Counted from the first letter of the stretch, positions 21,093 through 32,780 are shown. The stretch: DNA of 64,000 nt from Megamerina dolium (GCA_963854835.1 OY978529.1:8094501-8158500), one strand, 5' to 3'. Numbers and translations: made by a program. The notes: generated by a model from the sequence alone, not told the origin.

Positions 21093-22444
21093 CGTTATTG
21101 ACGATGCCAAATTTACAGTTATTATATCGTATTCGTCTGCATCGTACTCGACGATGCTTACATGAGTACATTTTCACTTGTCCGCGCTGGGCTCTAGGTA
21201 GTAGTATATACATACATATGTTCGAAACAAACATGTTGTTTCAAACTATACACGCCTGTTGTGTTCGGTGAAGTGAAGTGCAATGATTAGTATGACGCTT
21301 TTTTTCGCTATTGAAGCAGATCCAAGAAACAGTACGGTATAAAAATCATTTGGTGGTGGTTGGTTTTCTGTGCGGTGTCAGGTGTTATGGGAAAAACAAA
21401 AGAATTGAAACCATTTTCTTAACGTGTGAAACAGATATTTTTTTTATATATTGTTAATAATTTTGATGCTGTCCATTTACAAAAAAAAAAAAATATATAC
21501 ATATATATCACAATATACAAATTTGCGTGCGTGTACACAAAACAAACGAAGATATAACAAGAAAACATCCACAAATTTATAAAATTTCAATGTAAAATTA
21601 AATTAAATAATTATATGATTTTCTAATACATATGTCTATTAAAATCGGTGTTAAAATCGTGACATCTAAATAAAGGTGATTTATGTAATATGTAAAACGA
21701 TTAGAATAAAGTTTGAGAAATATTATTTGAAGTGAATGAAATGTTTTCTACAACCTTTAAGGAAGAAAGCAAATGAAAAAAAAAAAAAAAAAAACGGCAA
21801 TTCTTATTTGACAGCACAACTTCGCAAACGACTTTTCCGTTTAACACACCGAATATCATCAATTTTTCGTTGTACAAATACATACACGACACGTTGTACA
21901 CAACGCTTCCTTTATATAATGTACATATAGACGAGTATGTACATATATTTATACGTGTTTATCCAAGCATATACATATGTAATCATATAATGTATGTATG
22001 TTAGCCATTTGTTGACGACATATCTATGTACGTACATACATATGTACATATATCAATATAATTTTGCAATGTTTTATATTGATTTTGATGTTTACTTTGC
22101 GTTTGATTTTGTTTGATTTATTTGTACTTTTTTCGAAACGCGTATGCATGTATGTTTATACACATATAAACAAACCTATGTATAGCACCCAGTAGAAAAT
22201 TGAAGGATTACAGAACCCCTTTTGAAGTCCTTACCATCTGCAATCTATCTCTAATTCTTTTTTATATGAAATCGTCCACATTTGAATGCATTCCATAGAA
22301 GAGCTTTCAGAAGGAGTTTTTTTCGAACACCACATATCATACAACAATATTCTTGACTAAAATGATTATACAAATAGTTTTCTCGAAAATATTGTTGAAG
22401 ATTTTTTGAATTTTTTGTCAAATATAAAAAAAAATAAAATAAAT
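21093..22444. other. no gene; ATACATATGTA-rich intergenic
   Basis: AT-rich intergenic sequence with TACATATGTA-type repeats (21200-21220, 21940-22050) and an A18 run at 21777-21794. The short frames here follow low-complexity sequence. No TE ends or coding domains were recognised. Confidence 0.55.
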
Positions 22445-22640
22445 ATTAGAAAGGACCTACTTATTTTAGCCGATTCCGAACGGCAGAACCCTTGTGACAT
22501 CACTTTTTCTGAGCTTTGTCGCCGAGTTCGAAAGAAAAATCTTTTTGATATTAAATTTGTTATGCTTCAGCCGGGGATCTTGAATCCACGATCTACAGAT
22601 CAGAAGGCCAACACACTAACCACTGAGCTACGATATCCAT
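22445..22640 (-). repeat. tRNA-derived SINE, copy 2 (internal deletion)
   Basis: Reverse orientation. The tRNA-like head (…CACTGAGCTACGATATCC) is at the high-coordinate end. The body lacks about 80 bp present in copy 3, with the join at GTCGCCGAGTTCGAAAG. The B-box region is altered by a short insertion. The 3' end is an A-rich tract on the opposite strand (22427-22440). Confidence 0.85.
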
Positions 22641-22739
22641 TCATTGCAAAATGTTATTCCACAAATATTGTTGAATATACCGACGTATGAAGTAGTCTAA
22701 TAGCATTATAACGGTAACCCAAAAGTCATTTGTACTCAG

Positions 22740-23180
22740 TAAGGTATGGAATTTCATCAAAGAAAGATTGACACCGCAACAACGCAAAATTTTGCAATTT
22801 GGAGAGAAGATAATCCACAAGAAATTCTTCAGACACCGTTACACCCACAAAACTTTACTGTTTGGTGTGGTTTATGGGCTGGTGGAATCATTGGTCCGTA
22901 CTTCTTTAAAAACGCAGCAGGCAACAACTGACTATTTGATTCCCCAATTGTGTAGTACGAATGTGGAAGAAATGTGATTCCAGCAAGATGGCGCTACATG
23001 CCATACATCGAACATAACAATCGATTTGTTGAAGGAAACATTTGGCGACAGCATAATCTCTCGAAATGGTCCTGTGAACTATCCTGTAAGATTTTGTGAT
23101 TTAACTTCTGTAGACTATTGGTGGTGGGGATATGTGAATTACAAGCAAACATGGAGCGAACTATTGCCGAAATTGCTTGA
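22740..23180 (+). pseudogene. mariner relic, DD41D (rosa-like), plus strand
   Basis: The plus strand reads a short N-terminal-like MTPQQRK piece fused to WREDNPQEILQTPLHPQNFTVWCGLWAGGIIGPYFFKN. After a frameshift come FQQDGATCHTSNITIDLLKE and CDLTSVDYWWWGY. The second and third Asp are present, 41 residues apart. The N-terminal half is deleted. Its 3' end runs into the terminal repeat of the oppositely oriented mariner at 23181. Confidence 0.8.
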
Positions 23181-24023
23181 AAAGGGTTTTTCATTAGGGA
23201 CATTACAATTTTATCTATTAATAAAACACAGAAATATTTGAGATATTGAGTTCAAATTTATTGTGTATATATTGCAAGCATTACATTTTATGACTGAAAT
23301 TCGATTTCGGTCATATGACCACCACGAGTCCGTTTACAGCGGTCGATACTTTGGACCCAATTTTCCACCACTCTAGCACACCAGAACGTTGGCAATTTCG
23401 CTTTGGATGTTGTCTTTGAGCTAGTCTAAAGTTGCTGGCTTGTTGGCATAGACCAGTGACTTGATAAAGCCCCATAAAAAGAAATCCAATGGTGTTAGAT
23501 CGCATGATCGAGACGGCCATTTGACGGGACCATTTCTCGAGATAATACGTTCACTGAATTTGCCTTGCAATAAATCGATTGTGCTATGTGGTTAGTGTGG
23601 TTAGTGAAACCACATATCGCTGATGTCAAGTTCATCCAATTCTGGCCACAAATAATCTTCCAACCGCACCAAACAACCGCACCAAACAGTAACCTTTTGC
23701 GGGTGCAACGGTGTCTCAAGAAGCACTTGTGGGTTCGTTGCTGACCAATAACGCATATTTTGCTTATTGACAAAGCCATTGAGCCAGAAATGAGCTTCAT
23801 CCCGGAAGATGATTTTCCGCTCTTAAAGTTGCGACCATCGACTCAGAATTTCGGTAGTAATTTTTAATAATTTGCAAACGTTGCTGGTTGGTGAACTTTA
23901 CCATGATGAAAATGTTGACTTTAACTAACGTTTTGACATTGACATTGACAGTTGATTAAAAAAGTTTAAGTGTGCGTTCGTATAAAGATATGAAATTGTT
24001 ATGTCCCTAATGGAAAACCCTTT
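23181..24023 (-). mobile_element. internally deleted DD41D mariner with both ends
   Basis: Inverted ends start AAAGGGTTTTTCATTAGGGA at 23181 and, inward from 24023, AAAGGGTTTTCCATTAGGGA. The minus strand begins MVKFTNQQRLQIIKNYYRNS near 23910, then jumps by deletion to ERKIIFRDEAHFWLNGFVNK, the first catalytic box. It continues PLHPQKVTVWCG, a deletion/rearrangement, DLLQGKFSERIISRNGPVKW and SCDLTPLDFFLWGF. The QQDGATCHT box is destroyed. The first and last Asp remain. It is closely juxtaposed with the plus-strand relative at 22740-23180. Confidence 0.85.
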
Positions 24024-24150
24024 ACAATCAATAAAGTTATTTTTTAGTTCAGAATATTACATTTTGTATATTTTTTTTTCCAAATGTGAAAATGCTTCAC
24101 TTTAAGAAAAACACCCTGTGTAATTGTAATTTATTAACTCATATATGCGC

Positions 24151-24221
24151 AACTTTTCATTGCTATTCCAATACAAAATAAGTAAATAAGAAAACCTCTG
24201 TGTAAAATCACTCCACCCTAA
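24151..24221 (-). repeat. 70-bp dispersed unit, copy 1
   Basis: This segment (AACTTTTCATTGCTATTCC ... CTCCACCCTAA) recurs at 38013-38082 and 55264-55333 with moderate divergence. It may be one end of a larger old element, because in each place surrounding sequence is not obviously shared. Confidence 0.5.
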
Positions 24222-24490
24222 AATAGATGATTATACGAGTGTGTATGTGTTTGCGAGTTAGTAAATTACACAAATACAAAAGGAAAAAAAAAAAAAAAAC
24301 GTAATGATGAAATAAATAATCACAGATATATAATCACGCACATTTTGGCATTTTTTTTTTTTCATCGATAAATATTTATAATTAATTTTCTACATTTGAT
24401 TTTTACTTACATTATATAAATCTGAAGGAATTAATGGCAAATGTTAAGTAACAAGAGTATTAAAAATACAATAATATGTTAAGATATTAT

Positions 24491-25021
24491 AGCCTAGACA
24501 GACGGCAGCCTAATTCCGGATTACCGAGTTAATTCGAATTAACTCGGGCATTAACTACAGCTAATCCGCATAAACTCTATGAGTTAATTCTCAAAATAAA
24601 AGAGGATTAGGGCAATTTACGATGGCAACACTGCTGAAAATTGTCCATTGTGAATTTTTCTCGATCCATTTTACAAAATATTAGGTGTGTTCGCTAACAA
24701 ATAACTTTCCACAATTGTTGTATAGTTTTCAACATGAAAAGCGTTGGCGAACAAATAAATCCAGCTGTCAATTACGAACGGTGAATGTCAATTTACAAGT
24801 TTCTGATGGTTTTCATTCAGTTCACGTACTTCTTGTAGATTTTCTCATATCGAGAGTGACAGATGACAGAAATTGATAGTGATAGTAATGTAAGTGGACA
24901 GACCTAATAAAACAGCGATCAGCCATTGAGTTAATCCGCAATACTGCCGTCTGTCAGGTTATTATTTTATTCGGATTAAGTGCGCCGGTAATCCGGAATT
25001 AGGCCGCCGTCTGTCTAGGCT
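24491..25021. mobile_element. MITE family 1, copy B, with 5-bp duplication
   Basis: 531 bp. Ends start AGCCTAGACAGACGGCAG on both sides (inverted), and ATTAT stands immediately outside each end (24486-24490, 25022-25026). Copy B is inverted relative to copies A and C. Inside is a segment beginning AGGTGTGTTCGCTAAC that recalls MITE family 2 ends. No open frame is conserved among copies. Confidence 0.92.
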
Positions 25022-25791
25022 ATTATACTGATAAGTGAGTTTTTCAAACAATAAGCATGAAATTAAAGAGCCAGGTCAAATTAAATTTCGAACAATGAAA
25101 TAATCCAGGAGAATCTGAAGCATAAAACTGCAACACGTGTTGGGAACTAACTCGGTGATAAAAGCTCTCAATTGTTTGAGAGGTCCACCACTTGTATTGG
25201 AGCAAAACTATGGGCTTAGAGCCTACTGTGTTCCTTATGTAGTCCAAGATGCTGGTGTTCTTCTTTTATTGTTGACGCTATGTTTTTTGCAGTGACCTCA
25301 TTCACCGAAAAAGCTCTTCGATTCATTAACGACTGCACTGATTAAGTGCCGACAGTTAGCTAACATACGGAATATGACCCTTTTCAGATATGTTGTTGCG
25401 AAAACTTATAATCTTAAAATAAGATTAACAGCAGACGTTCAGCTCAGCGAAATGTTTATGGATTATTGATTCTAACGGTTTTAGGCATATACTATTGGAT
25501 AATGCTAAATGAAATTGCTTGAAATGTTTGTGCTTTGTTTGTTACATTTACATAATTGTGTATACATATGTGTAAAAACTATTTGAAACTTGTAAATGTT
25601 CGTTAAATTGTGGTAACTACATATGTAATGGGATTATATGATTACACGTGTATATAGTTAGACAAGAGAACTGGAATGGAGGTAAAACACAACAAGAATT
25701 ATAAAAATCGGTGGAATTAAGCATGTGTTAAACGAAAAGAAAATAAAAATGTGTACCTACAAGCTCACACGATTGGACACTTACGAGGTTG
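25022..25791. other. no gene recognised
   Basis: AT-rich intergenic sequence, no TE ends or coding signatures identified. Confidence 0.5.
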
Positions 25792-25793
25792 GT

Positions 25794-26248
25794 CCCAGAA
25801 CTACCCGACCCAACGAAGAAAACACAATAAATTTGGGAAAAACATAACCTCCTTTTAGCTTTACACACTTTTCCCAGCGACATTCTATAGCTTCAACATC
25901 CTGTTTATAGTATGAACTGTCTAGCTCAATGAAATAGCCATCTACCGCAGACACCAACTCTTCATTGTTTGCAAATCTTCCACCACCAAGCCATTTTTTC
26001 AAATTTGGAAATAGAAAATATAATCCGAAGGAGCTAAATCTGGCGAATAAGATGCGTGCTGAAGCAATTCGAGCCTTAACTCATTGATTTTGGCCATCGC
26101 AATGGCGGTTGTATGAACTGGTGCATGCACCAGTTGATGAAACAACACTTTCTTTTTCGCCAAATGTGGCCTTTTTTCCGTTAATTTCATCACTTAAATG
26201 CTGCAACAAATTAGCATAATACTCGCCGTTGATTGTTTTTCCTTTTTA

Positions 26249-26280
<32 letters not shown>

Positions 26281-27241
26281 TTCCTGTATCTCCCACTGGA
26301 ACATTGGGCCTCAATAAAGCATTTCCATTTGGTCCTGTTTTTTGCTAGTATCTTTAATTCGTTCCACGATTTTCCGCATTCCTCGATTTCTTTTTGAAAG
26401 GTTCTCCTCCACGTGGTCTTAGGGTGACCCCTCTTACGACTTTCCTTGGGGGTTCCAATCAAACTTCTGTGGCATCTTTTCGCAATAAAATAATAAATTT
26501 AAATTTAAAAATAATCAATAAAAATTATTCCACGTGTCACGTCCCAAAAAAACAGATGTCATAACCTTTCCTGCAGCTGGAACTGTCTTTGACTTCTTTG
26601 GACAAGATTCTCACCTTTCAGTCCACTGTTTTGACTGCTGCTTTGTCTCACGTGTGAAGTGGTGGACCCATGTCTCATCCATGGTTACGAATCGACGCAA
26701 AAACTCGGCTTTATTAGTGTGAAACATCGTCAAACACTCTGTAGAAACATCTTAACGACATTGTTTTCGTTCTATTGTGAGCAAACGCGGCACCCATCTT
26801 GCACACGGCTTTTTCATCTTCAAATTTTCGATCAATATACGATGTATAGCACTTTTTGAAATGCCTGTAGTTTCACCTAGCTCACGTAGCGCTCAGCCGG
26901 CGATCATCCAATACCATATTGTGGATTGTGGCCACCTCAATTGGTTGACCACTACGGTGTTCATCTGTCACCTAATATTTTATGGTCGTAAACGAAGGAG
27001 CAGACTCCCCCAGAGTAGAATCTAGTTCAGCTTTAATATTCATTGGACTGAGACCTTTCCAATGAAAGTATTGAATTACATAATGGTGACTTTTGACGGC
27101 TCCAAAAAAAAAAAAAAAAAAAATACTAAACAACGTGGCGCCTTGATACTTAAAAGGTTGCCACTTTTCACTAAAGTAATTTTTTTTCAAACTACTGCCG
27201 CCATGTATATGTCAGGTCGGGTAGTTCTGGGACCACCCCCG
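25794..27241 (-). mobile_element. irritans-like mariner, interrupted by a LINE tail
   Basis: Inverted ends (TGGTCCCAGAACTACCCGAC) lie next to TA at 25792-25793 and 27242-27243. The minus strand reads, with stops, VKSHHYVIQYFHWKGLSPMN, KSAIHRILIENLKMKKPCAR, then FVTMDETWVHHFTRETKQQS (first catalytic Asp). Next come AGKVMTSVFLGRDTWNN, the nested insert, KTINGEYYANLLQHL, ELLQHASYSPDLAPSDY (third Asp) and the C-terminus WLGGGRFANNEELVSAVDGY...RWEKCVKLKGGYV. The second Asp box is corrupted (HQLVHAPVHTT where HQDNAPVHT is expected). It is inactive, with both ends still present. Confidence 0.9.
26254..26503 (-). mobile_element. LINE 3' end nested in the mariner
   Basis: The minus frame 26462-26277 gives MIGTPKESRKRGHPKTTWRRT, then CGKSWNELKILAKNRTKWKCFIEAQC, the C-terminal tail of an endonuclease-RT LINE. 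It ends in an (ATG)n tail (plus-strand ATC repeats 26254-26280). TTTAAAAAT occurs on both sides (26245-26253, 26504-26512) as a target duplication. Removing the insert rejoins the mariner frame at FIDY/KKGKTING. The LINE insertion is therefore younger than the mariner. Confidence 0.9.
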
Positions 27242-27243
27242 TA

Positions 27244-28099
27244 CATATGTTAGTTCGTTTATATGAATACAATATTTGCTGTTGCTGATGTCGCTTTCTT
27301 GTTGATAATTCGATGAGGCCTTTATGGTTTTTCCTCAATCATCCAGCCAACCAAGCATCAGTTATTCCGTTTTCGTTGCCATTATCATATGCAGTGGTAT
27401 CTGTTAATTGGTAGCTGATTGATTAAGCGTTTGGGTCGCTACCATGGCACATATTCTCGCCATTCACACATTAATTCTTTGAACGTTGTCGATACGGACT
27501 GACACACGCACAATGATTTTCTTGAACATTGAATTGGTTGGTTGTTGGCGTAGTGGTTGATGTAGTTGCAAATTGCAAATTATATGATTTAATTTAAACC
27601 AAAAAAAAAAAAAAATTAATTTTTTGAAAATAATAAATAATAATTTTTAATTGAAAACTGTGTTGTGTAAATGACTATAGTGTGTCACGTATGCAGTTAC
27701 ACTTTACGTAACTGCATACGTGACATATGTATATTAACGTAATAAATATAAAAATAACTATTTTGGATAAAAATCTAACAGTATTTCAAAGGCATATTTA
27801 TGCGTAGATGCGCCTTTCGTATTTTATATCAAACAACATGAGAGATGCGTGCTTCGGAACTATTATCCTATAGAAATATTTGAAAAAAAAAAAAAAAACA
27901 ACAACATAATACATAGTCGTTTATCAAACCACAATATTACACTGGAAATAAATAATATAATAGCAAATGGTTTGAGTATTGGCTTCCTGATGTAAGACCT
28001 TGCTTCAATCGCCGACTGAAGCGTGACGTCAATATCGAAAATATTTTCGACGGTTTTCACCGACGGTGTACAAATAAATTCTGCCATGCTTTTCATAAA
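27244..28099. other. no gene; perfect hairpin
   Basis: Intergenic. It contains an 18-bp perfect hairpin with a 7-nt loop at 27683-27725 and poly-A runs at 27600-27615 and 27881-27897. No gene recognised. Confidence 0.5.
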
Positions 28100-29270
28100 T
28101 TTGATTTGATTTATTGGCACTAGGTACCTCGTCTTGCCCGCGTTCACCGTAAGACCCATTCGATGTGACCCTCCTTCCGATTCGGAGAATGCTGCACTGA
28201 TTGCTCGCGAGTTGATACCGATTATGTCAATATCGTAGGCATACGTCAGCGGCATGACACTTTTGTTGAAGATAGTGTGCCATCATGTCGTAAATCTGAA
28301 GCTCGTATAATTTTCTCCATAATAAGATTGAAGAAGTCACACGATAACGAATCATCTTGTCTGAAACCTCGTTGGGTATTAAACGGAGGGGAGAGGTCCT
28401 TTTCAATTTTCACTGAACAAAGAGAGTTAAGCAGTGTCATTCTGCAAAGTCGAATGAGTTTTGTAGATATACCAAATTCAGACAGAGTTGTGTAGAGGTA
28501 ATCCCCTATCGGACTGTCGAAAGCGGTTTTATAATCAACGAATAGGTGATGTGTATCAATCTGTTTTTCTTGGGCCTTTTCCAAGATTTGGCGTAGTGTG
28601 AAAATTTGATGGATGGTGTATTTATTCGATCTGAAGACACACTGATAAGGTCCAATCAGGTTGCTGAGCATAGGCTCAGCATCTTTCACACGATACGCAC
28701 GATCGGACCTTGTATGCGATGCTTAGGAGACTTATGCCAGCCACGGTAGTTGGCGCAAATTGTGGGGTCTCCTTTCTTATGTATGGGGCAGAAAATACTG
28801 AGACTCCAATCAATGGGAATGTTTTCGTCCGACAATATTCTGCTTATGAGCTGATGCATGCAGGTGAGCAACACATCGCCGCCGGTCTTAAACAACTCGG
28901 CTGGCAGGCCATCTGCAACTGCTGCTTTGCTGTTCTTTAGCCTCATTATGGCTGTTTTAACCTCGTCATGGTCGGGTGGTGAAACGTCGACACCATCACC
29001 CGTAATTCAGGCAATCTCCTCCACTGGCGGCGTAGCATCGCCCATTCAGTAACTTGGAGAAGTGTTCCCTCCATAGACTCAATACACTCTAGATATCCGT
29101 AACTATATTCCCATTTTCGTAACGGCAGGAAGAGGCTCCGGAATTTAAATCGCCATTCAGCCGCTTGATCTTCTCGAAGAATTTTCGAGTCTCATTCCTA
29201 TCGCCGCACATCTCTTTCTTCTCACACTCACGTATTTCCTGTTCTCTTAAAAGTTTACTGTCAATAAAGA
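28100..29270 (-). pseudogene. endonuclease-RT LINE, copy 3 (RT 5' part)
   Basis: The minus strand carries more of the RT than copies 1 and 2. It reads EIRECEKKEMCGDRNETRKFFEK, MRLKNSKAAVADGLPAELFK, ISRILSDENIPIDWS, FCPIHKKGD, NLIGPYQCVFRSNKYTIHQI and HHLFVDYKTAFDSP (RT box A). It continues through RGFRQDDSLSCDFFNLIMEK to TYAYDIDIIGINSR. The YADD catalytic box is changed to YAYD. It breaks off after GLTVNAGKTRYLVPIN near 28105, where unrelated sequence begins. Stops and frameshifts disrupt it. Confidence 0.9.
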
Positions 29271-29429
29271 ATCTCTAGTATTTGAAAGTATAATATTTTG
29301 GATTTATAGGCATATAGGCATATCATTCCATTTCTTAAATGTTCATATCAAATAAAAAAAAAGTTTATTATAATTGCAGTTTGATCAATATTTTTCAAAA
29401 TTCCATCAGTGCAGACACTGAGAAATTGG

Positions 29430-30610
29430 CCAACTTTTATTAGGTGCATCACCGTGCATCCTGATGAACTGAAAGAAGGCGTAATCATAAAAATCCCTCT
29501 CAGAGTGTAAGAATTGGAGAGGCATCATAAACAAAAGACTCTCAGCCGCACTTCAACCCGAGCTCAGAGAGTAACTGGCTGGCTTCAGGCCAAATCGTGC
29601 TTGCATTGAACACATAAACAGTCTCCGAGTCATCATCGCCGAACAATCAGTTGAATGGAGGTCCCCACTTTACCTTGTGTTCATTGACTTTCAAAAGGCG
29701 TTTGACACTATACACCACGGTGCTATTCGTAACGCTCTTGAATGCAAAGGAGTCCTATGCAAAATGATCAAACTCGAGTCAGGTTGCCGGATAATGCACG
29801 AACAATTTCTAGGCGACAGAATAAAGATACTCGCAGGCATACGACAGGGGTGTGTATTATCACCACTGCTTTTCAACATCGTATTGAATTCCATTATGAA
29901 GACTGCCACAAGACCTGAAAGTGGGATTACCGCTGACTTCGATTATACGGACGACATCTGCCTGCTATCTCATGCCTACTCGGACATGGAGACGAAATTG
30001 CATCTGATACAAGATGCCGCCGCTAAAGTCGGCTTGGCATTCAGTAAACACCCAAAATACGCTTACATTCGCGATTGATGGTATCCAGCTGCAGGAGGTA
30101 CATTCTTTTTGCTATCTGGGTAGCATAATTTCGACGTCGGGTGGTTCGAGTGAAGACATCCAAAATCGCATCAAAAAAAGCACTGGTAGCATTCGGTACT
30201 CTACGTCCAATCTGGAATGCATCACACATCTCGCGGCGCACAAAGTGTAAAATATTTAACTCCAATGCTAAACCATCGTTGCTGTATGGCTGTGAGACGT
30301 GGAACACATCAACGGCGGATATGAATGCACTGCAAGTCTTCATAAACCGCTGCTTAGGCAAGATTTTGAAAATTTTCTGGCCTAACACTATATCAAATGC
30401 TTAAGCGAAGACTTAACAATAAACGCCATCGATTGGAACCCACAAGGCACCCGAAGACGAGGAAGGCCAGCGAACACTAGGAGACGATTGCTGGAGTCGG
30501 AAGCCAGCGCTATGAACCTGAGGTGGAGCGAAGTTTAAAGGCTGGCTTAAGACAGATCTGAATGGAGAAAATTAGTTATGGCCCTTTGTTCCTCTCTGGA
30601 ATTATAGGAC
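29430..30610 (+). pseudogene. LINE reverse transcriptase, second type
   Basis: The plus strand reads GFRPNRACIEHINSLRVIIAE and PLYLVFIDFQKAFDTIHHGA (box A), then AGIRQGCVLSPLLFNIVLNS and ITADFDYTDDICLLSHAYSD (catalytic box YTDD). It continues VHSFCYLGSIISTSGGSSED, RTKCKIFNSNAKPSLLYGCE and FINRCLGKILKIFWPNT, and ends with the RRRGRPANTRRRLLESEAS tail near 30535. Frameshifts occur near 30040 and 30150. It differs clearly from the copies at 6.8, 16.3 and 28 kb, so it is a separate family. The upstream endonuclease is missing. Confidence 0.88.
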
Positions 30611-30730
30611 TTATATAAATCACCGTGCTTCGAAACATTGGTACAGTCCACCAAAGTCGACTAAATTTCATTTTCGAAATAAATATGGTTTTGTAACTAA
30701 TCTGTAATATGGTGGCTATAATTCGAATTA

Positions 30731-30892
30731 TGGTTCAACAAACCACCGACCGCTTTTGATTCTCTAGGCTATCGGCAATGGGTTCGTCACCGTCATGCGG
30801 TCGTAGGTTTTCGTTAATACGACAAAACGACATAAGATAGATCGTGTCAGCTGAGACGGTCTGTGGTTTTATGTCGGTGGGTAGTTGAACCA
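30731..30892. mobile_element. 162-bp MITE with TTA duplication
   Basis: The ends TGGTTCAACAAACCACCGAC and, inward from the right, TGGTTCAACTACCCACCGAC are flanked by TTA at 30728-30730 and 30893-30895. Size, ends and TTA duplication fit a PIF/Harbinger-derived MITE. There is no coding capacity. Its ends differ from those of the element at 8276-9013. Confidence 0.75.
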
Positions 30893-30933
30893 TTACAAAT
30901 CATGCACAATTTTCTAATGAAGTTTCTATTGTA

Positions 30934-31855
30934 TCAGGTCAGTCCATAAGTTCGTGTGTTATTTTTTCACTAGTTTCATAGTAGGCGCTTTTTGCGTAAA
31001 AAAAATGATTCGTGGAAGATAAAGGAACTATTTTTATTTTCTCTGATGTATTATTGTGCATTCAACAAGTGATTTTAATCGCGGATAGAAGTACGCGTTG
31101 TTAAAAAATAAAATGGAATCTACGAATGAGTATAAGAGGCAAATTTTGTATTTTTTTTTATATAAAAGTAGAAAAAATGCAACAACAACTGCTGCTGCAG
31201 AAATAAACGCAACTCATGGAGAGAATACCGTGAGTGTAAGGACTACGTAAATGTGGTTTTCCAAATTCCGAAGTGATGATTGTGACGTTAAGGATGCCAC
31301 ACGCTCTGGTCGTCTTGAGGTCTTTAACTCCGACTCCGTGTTGGAACTTGTGAAAGCTGAGCCAAGTTTGACGGTCGATATGATGGCTGGAGGTTAAATT
31401 AATCACATAGAACAGTTCATCCTGGCACCTGGTTCAATTGAGCAAGGTTGTAAAGCTCGGAAAATGGGTTGCGCATAAACTTTCCGTCGCAAACCTTCAG
31501 CAGAGAGTGAATGTATTGTTACTGGGGACGCAAAATGAATTCTTTACAATAATCCAGTGGTTAGATAAAGATGAAACATCAGAACCAATCCCCAGAGATG
31601 GCCTCCTGTTGGTGGGATATGGCCGGTATCATTTATTTTGATCTGCTGGAACCAAACCAAGCGATCACAGCTGATTATTATTGCCATCAACTATCGAAAC
31701 TGAGAAAAAAATTTTGTTTCACCACGACAACGGAAGACCTCATACCGCAAGACAGACCTTAGGCAAGCTGAACGAGCTCCGATGGGAATTAATGCCGCAT
31801 CCATCATACTCTCTGGATATTGCACCTTACGATTATCACCTATATATATGATATG
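30934..31855 (+). pseudogene. mariner relic, DD34D (mellifera/capitata-like)
   Basis: A 5' end TATCAGGTCAGTCCATAAGT near 30932 leads to MESTNEYKRQILYFFLYKSR (31111). Next come MWFSKFRSDDCDVKDATRSG, VVKLGKWVAHKLSVANLQQRV, IVTGDAK followed by a stop (GDEKWI box damaged), and FHHDNGRPHTARQTLGKLNE. It continues to LMPHPSYSLDIAPYDYHL. The second and third Asp survive with DD34D spacing. There are multiple stops and frameshifts. The 3' end is lost in an ATATGATATG repeat at 31846-31867. Confidence 0.85.
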
Positions 31856-31867
31856 ATATGATATAGT

Positions 31868-32168
31868 ATGTGTGCAAAATTATGAGGTTTAGATTTTGGT
31901 TTTTTCCTCAGAAAATCCTGGCTACCTATCGCTCCATAAAACAGCAAAGTAACAAAACAATATAAAACAAAAGCGAGAAGGAAAAATGAATTAAAATTGA
32001 TTCATCGGAATGTAATTGAAGTCGTATGTATAGTATCACTCTACACCTCCCACCCATTTACAAACAACCAGATATTCAAATGAAAATCAAGTGGGAAAAA
32101 CGTGCATAAACTACAAAACATATCGCGTATGATACGCAGGAAAAAGTCGTTGATCGTCATTGATTGTT

Positions 32169-32202
<34 letters not shown>

Positions 32203-32780
32203 ATGTCTATATATTTGTATATTTGTATATTAAGTAATATATTATATGTATGTATGTATATGCATGTGTTTATCTACATTAATACTGATTTGCTGCTATT
32301 ATATTTATTTTCAGTAGTTCGATGGTGACGGGTTGTTACCATCACTTTGGCAGATGTTAAATGTCTGATGGAATCATAACAACATACTTATGTGCGTACG
32401 TTTTTACGTTTTTATATAGATTTTTGGATTTCCATTGCTGTTTCATATAAACTTGGATGTCTGCTATCGTATGTTCCCATTGGTATGCATTTCTATTTGT
32501 TTCATGCGATGATTGTTTTTGCGATGATTTTGTTGACCTCCATACCCTCACTCTCGCAGCTTCAATACAAAACATATATATGCATTTGAATTGGATTCGG
32601 GCCCATAAAGTGATATCGACATCTTGAAAGGATACGATGATTCCATCTGGAGCTGCTTAACTGCTTTCAGCTGCAAAGACCCCAAACGTCCAGGTAAAAA
32701 TTGAGGGCCTCATGTCTCACATTAACTTTCTATATTAAATCTAAATAAAGATCCCTTCAGAGATTCCTTACAATTAATTT
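31868..32780. other. no gene; (GTT)n microsatellite
   Basis: AT-rich intergenic with a (GTT)n run at about 32170-32201 and a TATG-rich stretch at 32240-32265. Nothing coding was recognised. Confidence 0.55.

Noticed and set aside
32170..32201. CRISPR-like or satellite array
   Set aside because: Simple (GTT)n microsatellite without spacers.
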